Assembly (NCBI GenBank): GCA_964036195.1
Contig: OZ038451.1
Coordinates: 23,639,927-23,703,926, forward strand
DNA length: 64,000 nucleotides
Direction: 5' to 3'
DNA from: Sphaerolaimus hirsutus
Taxonomy: Eukaryota; Nematoda; Chromadorea; Monhysterida; Sphaerolaimidae
Of this stretch, positions 1-10,200 are shown piece after piece. Each line of letters opens with the position of its first letter. The first letter of the stretch is position 1. A program made the position numbers and the translations under genes. The notes under the pieces were generated by a model that was given only the letters and a program-made list of their open reading frames with translations, had not been told where the DNA came from and ran no database searches.

Positions 1-117
1 TATTCACAAAAAACTGCACATGTGCAATTATGAACTAAAAATAGGGACCTCATATTTTCGGAAAATCCCAACAACTCTGCCATGTACCTCCCTAAAAGTA
101 ACCTCTCTCTGCAGGTA

Positions 118-1578
118 AACACCTGCCCGATCAAGTCCGGCCGCCTATTTTTGTTTTCACTTCGCAGGCCATATCTCCAGTTGTGGGAGGGGTGGAAAAC
201 TAAAACTTGGGTGGTATATAGGCGCAACCCCCCACTACCCCTCATGAATAAATGGGGCAGCGGCGACTCACTATACAGGGGGTCGCCGTATATGTGGAAA
301 AAATTGCGGCGTTTTCACTGTCCCGCACAGGTCCGGCCCCCACTTGATTTCTTACACTGTGGGTGCCGTATATCCATCCAGCGGTGGGAGGGGTATCAAT
401 CTAAAAATTTTGGGGATCTGTCCCCAACACCCTTCCCCTACTATACACTGGCCAGGCAGTTTTTGGCAACTCACCACAGTGTGGGGCACAGCGCTAAATG
501 TTTGTTAAAACATTACGGTCCCACACAAGTCCAGCATTTCAAAAAAATGAACACTTTTGTGTTGTTTTAACACTTATAGGTCAAATAATGTGACATAAAC
601 ATGAAATATCCTCTAAAAATATCTTATCCCACCCAAAACCGCCCACCACATGAACCCCTCCCCCATTTGGCAGACAAAAAATCTCTTTTTACAAGTTTTT
701 TATTAGACACTTGAACAGCTGATTTACAATAAGTTATAGGGGAGGGTTAAATGTCTCAAGTTGTGTAAAAAATCTTACCTCAAAAATGCCTTCATGAGAA
801 AATTTGCTTGGGGTGAATTTCAACTTGTAAAAATGACATCATTGCAGGAACAAAAATAGGCAAAATTTACAATTTTAAATTTACCTCTAGCAAATTTTCT
901 TATGAAGGCATTTTTGAGGTAAGGTTTTTTACACAATTTGAAACCTTTAACCACCCCCTAAAAATAATTGTAAACCAGCAGTTCAAATGTCTGATAAAAA
1001 GTTGTAAAAAGTGATTTTTGTGTCACCCACTTGGGGGGAGGGGTTCATGTGCTGGGCGGTTTTAGGTTAGATAAGATATTTTTAGAGGATATTTCATGCT
1101 TATTTCACATTGTCAACCACATTAGTGTTAAAACAACACAAAAGTGTCCATTTTTTTAAATTCAATTGGATGCTGGACTTGTGTGGGACAGTAACATTTT
1201 AATAAATTTTGATCGTTGCACCCCACACTGGTGAGTTGCCAAAAACCGCCTGGCCAGTGTATAGTAGGGGAGGGGTGTTGGCGACACCCCCCCAAATTTT
1301 AGATTTATAAACCTCCCACAGCTGGAGGTACGGCACCCGCAGTGTAAGAAATCAGTGGGGGCCGGACCTGTGTGGGACACTAAAAAAGCTGTAAATTTTT
1401 TTGCACTCGGCGACCCACCCTGTAGGGGGTCGCCGCGACCCCTTCAATTCATGCAAAGTAGAGGGGGCTTGCGCCAATATCTACCCCAAGTTTCAGCTTC
1501 TGGCGCGTCCTAGAACTGTAGATAGGATGTCAGAAGTAAACTAAAAAATTGGGGGCCGGGCTTGATCGGGCAGGTGTT
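118..1578. mobile_element. Foldback element FB-1, TA target duplication
   Basis: The two halves are inverted copies of each other. The ends read AACACCTGCCCGATC and GATCGGGCAGGTGTT, and each is flanked by TA (116-117 and 1579-1580). Each arm is itself a run of about three related subunits with the order GGTCCGGCC, an ATCTCCAG-like box, a C-rich block near CCCTACTATACAC, then a hairpin GGCGACCCA...TGGGTCGCC. The centre near 840 holds TGACATCATTGCAGGAACAAAA. No coding capacity is convincing; the open frame over 82-570 is subunit sequence. TA duplication fits Tc1/mariner-like MITEs (inference). Confidence 0.8.
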
Positions 1579-1580
1579 TA

Positions 1581-1973
1581 GTAACAGCCTGCAAGTATGC
1601 ACCTGCTCTGCAAGTGCGCTGGCCCTGCAAGTATACACATAGCTAGCATAGAAAAATAGGTGTTTTTAGCTGAAAAAGCAGAGACAGAGAAAGTATAAAA
1701 TATTACTTAGATGTTTTTTATATTTTCTTCTCATTGTTGACCAACTTTGAGAAAATTCAAATCAATATAAGGCATTTTATATTTTGAAAATATACATTCC
1801 ACAAATTTTTCAATGCTCACCCTGGTATGCTTCAGATAGATTTTCCATTATATTTTCATTTTGAAAGATTGTCTGAGACTATATTTAATTCTATTTTCTA
1901 AAAATCTCCCATTTTTCAATGCTAGCTGGGTTGCATACTTGCAGGGCAAGCACACTTGCAGTGCACTCATAGT
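1581..1973. repeat. AT-rich stretch bounded by GCAAGTATGC-type repeats
   Basis: The two edges carry several copies of CTGCAAGTATGC or the inverse GCATACTTGCAG, and similar ACTTGCAGAG units resume at 3305-3345 beyond the next element. The stretch is therefore probably the left half of a foldback element later split by the insertion at 1974-3292. No gene was found. Confidence 0.5.
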
Positions 1974-3292
1974 TAGGGTTGGCACTTGATTTTTTAAAAA
2001 CTGATTAAAACACAATATGATTTAAAAAAATATCACAGGGTGGAAACTAATTTTAATTTAAAAAAATCAAAATGGAAAATTACGGTGGACTTGGGTATTT
2101 TGCAATTTTTTGCATGCAAGCGCGCAATTTCCAATACACATTACCATTGGTGGTGTTTTCATGGGTTTTGGGACATTTTTAGTGTAAAAGATTGTATTTA
2201 TACATGCTACCATGTACGGTTGGGAAAAAATCAATCAATTTTAAATAAAATCAATTTTTTTAAATGATTTAAAAAAAATTAAAATCAGATTTTTTTAAAA
2301 TCGCCCAAAATGGGGGTGTAGAGAAACAAAATATGTATGTTGAGTGTCAGACAATGTATTGTTATGTCTGTTGTGGTCATATTATGACTGTGGAGTCATG
2401 GGATAGTATTATAAGCAGTGATTTCTTTCAAAAATCACCATTTTACATCGACTTATTATGTATATCGCCTTTTGTCGACGTTTTGTGACTTCAAGTGAAG
2501 TTCAGCATGGAATAGTGCTAAAATAAGGTTGTAAGAGAAGGCTAATACATCCACAGTGATGTTACACACTGTAGAAGTATGTGGGAGCACATTGGTTTGA
2601 TATTATATACTACACTAGCATATCATGGCTTTTTATTACACGGTAACATGAATAAATGGAAAATCTCACACTAAAAATGCCCCAAAACCCATGAAAACAC
2701 CACCAATGGTAATATGTATGAGAAATTGCGCGCTTGCCCACAAAAAATGCAAAATACCTAGTGCAAGTTAACCAGAAATTTTGCCTTTTGATTTTTAAAA
2801 TTAAAATCAGTTTCCACCCTTTGATTTAAAAAAAATCAATTAAAAAAACTCAAGTGCCAACCCTACTACCGTGTAATAATAAGCTGTGATATGTTAGTGT
2901 AGTATATAATATCTAGCCTATGTGCTCCCACATACTTCTACCGTGTGTAGCATCACTGTCAATATATTGGCCTTCTCTTACAACCTTATTTAAGCACTAT
3001 TCCATGCTGAACTTCACTTGGAGTCATGTACGTCTGACAAAACACAATATATGTAATAAGTCGATGTAAAATGCATATTTTTGAAAGAAATCACAGCTTA
3101 TAATGCTATCCCATGACTCCACACTCATAATATGAACGCAATATACATAACAATACATTGTCTGATTCTTAACATACACATATTTTTTCTCTATACCCCC
3201 ATTTTGGGCGATTTAAAAAATTCTTATTTTTATTTAAAAAATCAATTTTAAAAAATCAAGGCGTTTAAAAAAATTGATTCTTTTCAACCCTA
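1974..3292. mobile_element. hAT-like MITE, long palindrome (TAGGGTTGG family relative)
   Basis: Ends are TAGGGTTGGCACTTG and the inverse, with a flanking 8-bp duplication CTCATAGT/GTCATAGT (one mismatch). The two arms are inverted copies: both contain the run ACCATTGGTGGTGTTTTCATG or its complement, a TGCAAGCGCGC-type box, and the CCCCATTTTGGGCGATT end block. A close relative forms the host of the nested cluster at 55450-58578. No open frame of note. Confidence 0.75.
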
Positions 3293-4125
3293 GTCATAGT
3301 TACTTTCAGGATGAGACTACTTGCAGAGTAAACTTACTTGCAGAGCTCTATATCAAACATCATTCGCAATGTATTAACATTCTCTTCTAAGCTTATTTGA
3401 GCATTATTCCATGTTCAATTTGAGTAAAGTTGCAACGTTCAACAAATGACAATATGCACAGGGGTCTCCACTTGTGGGGTGTTGGGGGGTCTCACTATCT
3501 TTTTATTTTGTACGCATATTTTTTGGCTACTATCCCCTTAACCCCCCCCCCCCCGGCCCAAATCTAGCTATCCAGACAAATTTTAGAGAAATTTTGCCCC
3601 ATTTTTGCTCCAAATCGCTAATTTTCAGAAATTTTTGCCCATTTACAACATCAAAATCACTAGTTCATGTGTCTTATTTTCAGCTAATTTAGTATTATAT
3701 GTTTTTGTCTACACCCATTTCAGCTATTTTTCAGCTATTTTTTAAAGCGATTTTGCCCTTTTCTGCCCCTTCTACACCTTTAAAAAGCGTGCTATATATT
3801 GAACCCATGACCCCCCCCAATCCCCAAAGAAATTCAGCTATCAATCCCTTCGTAATAGCGATTTATAATCTATCCAATCTTCCAGAGGGTCAAAATCTGG
3901 AATATCCCTGAATATATCCCATAATATATTATGGAATATCCCATAATCAGTTTGACATAACTTTTTGAGAGAAATATCACTTATAATGCTATCCAATGAC
4001 TCCACAGCCATTATAGCCGGAAATGTTCACGGTACACGAAAGGATACATTATAACCTGTGCAGGGATGGCTGGTATTTTGTAAAAGTTTTTCCAAAACGT
4101 TGTTAAAAAATGTGTTTTCGCCCAG
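3293..4125. repeat. Remnant elements upstream of gene 1, incl. CAGGGGTCTCC-family copy (3462-3960)
   Basis: From about 3462 (CAGGGGTCTCC) the sequence has the hallmarks of the C-rich family: poly-C, AAATCTAGCTATC, GAGAAATTTTGCCCC, TTTTTAGC-like boxes and the end block CAATCTTCCAGAGGGTCAAAATC. The rest to 4125 is the intron lead-in to the first visible exon of gene 1. No earlier exon of gene 1 could be identified. Confidence 0.6.
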
Positions 4126-4247
4126 GACCCGCCCGTTACCATCAGCGGTCCCACCACGGGCAGCGGCAGCGTCGCCACCACGGGCGTAGCCGCGAACCCG
4201 CAGGCCACCACCACCGGCCCCAGCTCCAGGACCAGGAGCAAGACCAG
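4126..4247 (+). CDS. Gene 1 exon a (first visible)
   Basis: The acceptor is TTTTCGCCCAG and the donor is CCAG|GTGTCA. The chosen frame reads DPPVTISGPTTGSGSVATTG and then a basic end SSRTRSKT; it is the only + frame that joins the next exon without a stop (the junction codon is AG+G, Arg). The antisense frame is also open, which GC-rich low-complexity sequence often shows. Confidence 0.6.
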
Positions 4248-7200
4248 GTGTCAATTCTGGAGCCTGTAAGGTGCCCTGGAAGGTGGAAAATGTCACCGCA
4301 AAGCGTCAAAAGTCACGTAAAATGCCCGGCAAAATGGCAAACGTACGTTGACGGGCATTTTACGTGACTTTTGACGCTTGGCGTGACATTTGACACTTTA
4401 CAGGGCGTTTTACAGGGTCCGGGACTGCGCCCAGGGCCGCCACCGCCGCGCAGTCGACCGCGCCCGACCACCACGAGGGCGAGCAGGCGGGACCGTCGGG
4501 CAAAAGGGCGTCGTCGGGGGGCCCGGCCGCGTGCACTTCGGTACGTTGTCTGGCGACCGTGTAAATATCTCTGTGGGGCATGAAAAACGAAGTTTTGCAA
4601 TTTTCCAGTTTTGCGAAGTATCAATCTTCATGCAAATAATAATAAATGATTACCTAAATAGAAAAACGTCGTTTTTCAACTACTCTGTTTTTTATAAAAC
4701 ATCGTTTTTGTCCAAAATAAAATGTGGCTGTTCAAAAAATCTCCCAAATATGATTATGTGTGAGCAAAAAAAACAGGTATATCGGTCAAGTGAAAGTACT
4801 TTGTTACGTTGTATTTATACACCGTATTGGCTTGTTTTGAGTACCATGCTTGAATTGAGTACCATGCTCGAATAGAGTACCAGACCAGGGTAACCACGTT
4901 ATGAAAAAATACAATACCATGCTTGAATTGAACCCCCCCCCCCGAACACCTAAATAGAAGCAAACGTAATGTGGGGAACACAATGTTTTAAACGTGACTG
5001 CATGCGAGCGGCACAAGCCCTTCTGTTGTTAAATGTCTAGTCACTGTAGTAATTGTCTAGTCTAGTAATTGTCGCAGCTGATGCATTTATATCCTAATTG
5101 TCGCAGCTGAAATAGATATATCTACTAAATGTATGTATCGTATCTATAATGGAATCAAAATATGTACTAAATCTCTTAAGAAAAAATACAATACCATGCT
5201 CGAATTGAGTCCCACTGTAAGCGCCCTATGAAAAAATACAACCCCCGTGGTTCAAAACAAGCCAATACGGTACCTAGGCATAGAAGGGATGGAGCGATGG
5301 GATATGTGGCTTATATTCTGTCCAGGGATTTTTGTGCGGGGGGGCGTCGCCCCCCCCCCCTAAAATTTGACCCATGGAGAAGGGACGTATCCAGGATTTT
5401 TGAGCGGGGGGGGGGGGGCTGCTTGTTTACGGAGGCCGGCGAACGGGGGGGGGGGGGGCTCAGCCCCCCCCTGAAATTTTTCCCTATATAGGGACGGAAA
5501 GGCGTTTTGGCGCTAGCGCCATACAAAGGCCCCACGCCATGGCACTTTTGGTTTAGGCGCCAGCGCCAGGAACCGCTTTATATGTATGAAAATATGCATA
5601 CATACACAGCGAAAGTCATAAAAATATGTTCATTTCCAAAGATATTGATTTCCAGGGACAGATCCGCTGAAGATACAATACATGGGGAAGGAATTGCGCG
5701 CTTGCGCGCAAAATTTTCAAGAAACATCGAAAAAAATATATAGGAAAAGTTGCATTTTCCGGGACTTTTCAGGTCTCACCCCGGGAAGGGGGGGGCTGCA
5801 GCCCCCCCCCCCGCCCCCCCCCCCCCTGGATACGTCCTTGCCATGGAGTAATGCAATGGAACCAACCCATGGCGCTGGCGCCACTCGTAGGCGCAACGCC
5901 ATGGCGCTATAGGCGTCGGTATAGGCGCCACAGACCGCTCTATATGTATGTATTTTAAATAAATATACACGTTTGAAACGTGGACATGGACACATTTAGG
6001 TCTGTCGCGACCGTGGGATCAAAATACCTGTCGCGCGAAGAAAAAATGCGCGCTTGCGCGCAAAATTTTTGGAAATCACCCCAAAAATCGGTCCCGAAAT
6101 CACGATTCCGTGAGTGTTCATACTATCACCCGCCCCCCCCTCTGGCTACGTTCTTGATTCTGTCAAAAATTCCACTTGTCATGCTTCTCTTTTATTGGAG
6201 GTGTATGGCTTTAAAAAAATTTATACCTTTATATGTTGATTCATAACTATATTTTGGAGCTTTTTAAAAAAAAACGTTGTTTTTAACAAACCGGGTCGTA
6301 AAAAACAACGTTTTCCATCCCTACTCATACTCATGAATGTTTGGGAACTTGACAGTATATTTAGAAATTTTCGGGAATTTCAGTAAAAAAACAGAGTCAC
6401 TAAAAACGTTTTTTTTTATCCCTACTTTAAGCGACAAATTCTGGTGAACCCTGAGTAGCGTTGGCTCCTACCATAGGCGGCGCAAGGTCCCAATTTTTGC
6501 TTGTGACATTCACATTGGCCAAAATTTGACCTTGTGACACTTTTTTACTAGGTATGCTTTTCGCTAGGTATGCTCATTACCGTATTACCTCGAAATACCC
6601 CCATGGGGGTTTATTTTTTCCCCAGCAAAATTTGAGGGGGGGGGGTTAATTCGAGGGAGCGGGGGTTATACGAGGGGGGGGGTTTTATTAATTCGTCGGA
6701 AATTGTCGTAAGGACCATAGTAAAATGTAGGTATTCGCGTACCCAAAGCATGAAATAAATGCGTCCAAACAGGATAGATTTGGACATAAAAACGTAAATA
6801 GCTATACTCCAGCGACATTACACCTTACAACGAAATCTACCATATCCCATCTGAATAAAACGACAAAAATAACAAAATTTCATCATATTTATCAATATGC
6901 TTTGATAAATATAATGGAAAACAAATTATGTTTGTTCTTTTATTCAGATGGGATATGGTAGGTTTCGTTGTAAGGTGTAATGTCGTCAGAGTATACACTA
7001 TGTCCGTGTAGCTGCGATGCAAATTAGCAGTAATAAATACATCATGTAGGTACATTGCATACATTATGTACATCCTTCGAGGGGGGTATTTCGAGGGAGG
7101 TTATTAATTCCCCAGCCCATTTTGAGGGGGGGTTAATTCAAGGGGGTGTGAAGAAAGTGGCAATCTTGATACATATAGACTGGTTTGGTTTGCACAATGG

Positions 7201-10200
7201 AAATCTTAACAATTAATGCAGGCGAATAATTTCAATATTCTTAATTATTTCAATATTTTTCATTCTGCATTAGGCGACAACAAAAATTGCAGCAAATTTA
7301 AAGCAAGCAACAGTGAGAAAAAATCTAAAAACACTGAATTACACAAGCATGCAGAATTTTTGAATTGGCAACCGGTAGAGGCATTAAAAAAATGCTGCCC
7401 CCACCTCACTCCCAGCAAAAGGTGCGCTGTGCGCTGACTGCTGCACACACGTTTGTATGCTATGAATGGTCGTCCTCGATTTGCATTATTTTTGGCGCGC
7501 GCGTACCGATTTCATGGGAAATGCAGCTTTGATTTCGTTCTACTGTATGGAGAATGTTGTATCCTGGAGTAAATTTATGTATGTGGGGACCGTCAGAAAT
7601 TCCGCTTGTGAATGTCACATTGTGACACCCGAATTTCTACTTGTGACACCCAAATTTCCGCTTGTGACATTCACACTGTCACAAGCACTTACGCCGCCTA
7701 TGGCTCCTACCAACTTACTTTACTGGTTGAAACATAATTTTGAATGCAAGAACAGAATAGAAATCATGGAATGGATGGGACTGACAAAAAAATATTTTTA
7801 CCACAGTTTGTCGTTTTATCCATGTCAATGTAAAATGTACATGAACTCCTTTAATGTCCAAATCCTGGCGACCCGTTTGGGCACACCCACTGGACATCTC
7901 GCTCTGTCAACTGACCACAATAGCCTTCAACACGCAGAAGCACCCCCGCCTCGCCGTGGGCGACCAGCCGGGAACGTCGGGCGCGCAGCCGCCGCCGCAG
8001 TCGCCGCCCGTTTCCGATCCGGGCGTGCCGGCGGCCGCGTCCACGCCCATCCTCGATCCGGGCGCTTTCCCGCTGGTGCAGCAAGGGCCAGTCCCGGACC
8101 CTGTCATCGTACGTTTGCCATTTTCCAGGGCATTTTACGTGACTTTTGACACTGTGCTTGACCTTTTCCATCTTCCATGGCGTTTTACATTGCCTTGGAC
8201 TGCCCCGCAGGCGGTGCCCGCGTTCTTCGCGGACTTGTTCGGGCTCGAGGCGTCGGCTGCGGAGGCCAGCTCGCACAGCGAGCCCAGCTCGGCGCCCGAC
8301 GAGCCCGACGAGGACTCGGACGACCCGTTCGCCGAGCCGCCGCTGGAGGAGCAGATCGAGAACGACCACGATCTGCGCCAGTGGCTGCTCGACGAAATGG
8401 CCGAGGTGGGTTGCTTGGAGGGTACGCGGTTGATTTTGAGAGTGCGATGGGTTTTTTTATGGTGGATGTGTCATACAAAAATATGGCGTTTTTTATGTCG
8501 AGTGGTTGTGTTCTAAAAAATAGCGAAAATTGAATATGAATATGTATGTAAATGTGATATAGTGACGTGTTGTATTGTGTCTATTATTTATATTTATGCG
8601 GGAATCGATCACTTTGTCACCTTGGAAAAACTGCAATCTCATCTAACCCCCCCCCTCGGTGTATTTTTTCTTCACACTATCTTTCTCCTACTTTACTGGT
8701 GAATTTGATGCACGACTTTTATTTTACATGTGGCCATTACATTAAACAAATTTTTGGTGCTTTTTACAGGGTGCGGAACTGCTTATTTACGGTACAGATT
8801 TTCAATTCCGAACTTTGGCATCATGGTCTGTCGGTAATTAGAATTTTTATCGACTCGTAGCCAGATAGCTCAATGGCGACGGGATGTACCAAACAAATGT
8901 GAATTGTGCCGTCGATGGTGATGGGATGACACTATGGCGCTGGCGCGAGGGCGCCAAAAGTGGTTGTGAATTGCATGGGTACTGGGGCAAATTCTTAAAA
9001 TGGTAACTGATAAGTGGAGTTCTGTTGTGAGTCAAGGGACGAGTAAATTAGAATATACTGCCCATGCCTCTTACTTGTCATTTCACTACCGTATTTCTAG
9101 TAATAGAACGGCATAACTCCAATAGAACGGCATTTACAATAGAGCGGAAGGTGAGAAAGCTGACGAAAAAATAGAACGGCGCTCTTCTATTAGAAGAAAT
9201 ACGATAATCGTTTTACAAAAAAATTAACTTTTCTCCACACTTTTTTGGCTACATCAGGGCGCCCTTTCTTACGCAACACGATTATTCCGCGCGCGTCATA
9301 CCATCACCAAAACGTGTCCCACCCACTCACAGGCCACCATGGAGCTGCGGGACGAGCTGCACGCGCACAACGGCCGCGCCAACGACCAGCAAGTCCGGGA
9401 CGCCGTGGCGGACTGGTGCGCCGTCATGGCCGACTTGGTCCCGATGTCGGGCGGCTTCCTGCACCGCCTCATCGACCACGAGGGCTGGATCGAGCTTCAC
9501 CAGGGCGTCTTCACCGTCGCGTTCAGCGTGATGGTGAACGAGGCCTCGGGGGAGGTTAGTGAATGGGGGGGGGGGGTAAGTAAGTGATCTGGGGTCAGTC
9601 CCAGACCCTGTAAAATGCTCTGTAAAAATGTCAAATGTCACGCGGAGTGTCAAAAATCGTGTGAAATGCCCGGTAAAATGGCAAACGTACGTTTACCATT
9701 TTACCGGGCATTTCCCATGACTTTTGACACTTTGCATGGCAAAGCAAATGCACGGCATTTCACATTTTTTACTGGGCATTTTACAGGGTCTGGGACTGCC
9801 CCATGGGTCAAGGACGTATCCAGGATTTTGGAGCGGGGGCTGCTTGTTTACGGAGCCCGGCGAACGGGGGGGGGGCTCAGCCCCCCCCCCCTGAAATTTT
9901 TGCGTATGTGGTGGCGCCATTCGTAGGCGCCACGCCATGGCGCCATTGGCATTGGCGCTGGCACCAAAAATCGCTTATATGTATGTGAAAATACGTACAT
10001 ATATAGCGACAACCCCGCCGTTTCATCTATTTAAAGGAAAATTATGTGTACAGGGATTTTTTCAAAATAACCCTGTATGATGGACAAAATTCCTGTTGTT
10101 CCTGTTAAAATTCCTGATGGACAAAATGTATTCCTGCTTGCGCGCAAAATTGTTACAGTACACCTTCAAAAGTTGTTCTAAAAGTTGCATTTTCAGCAAC

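Larger units (their letters stand above)
4541..7937 (+). repeat. Intron 2 of gene 1: nested mobile elements
   Basis: A 3.4-kb intron with no further exon that I can support. It holds a foldback at about 4821-5271 (CCGTATTGGCTTG at one end, CAAGCCAATACGG at the other), the 5380-5840 and 6472-7702 elements listed separately, and GCGCC-rich and GCGCGCTTGCGCGC-bearing remnants around 5860-6150. The open frame at 7216-7437 lies inside the 6472 element and has no supporting signal. Confidence 0.6.

Noticed and set aside
82-570. 162-codon open frame at the window start
   Set aside because: It lies within foldback FB-1, and its Cys/Pro-rich subunits match the element's inverted arm rather than any domain.
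5340-5470. Poly-G/poly-C runs as possible assembly gaps or vector
   Set aside because: The same tracts recur at fixed positions in independent copies of the same MITE families, so they are part of the elements.
8860-8930. tRNA-like start (GTAGCCAGATAGCTCAATGG)
   Set aside because: It has an A-box-like stretch, but no B box (GGTTCGANNCC) follows at the right distance and the arms do not fold.
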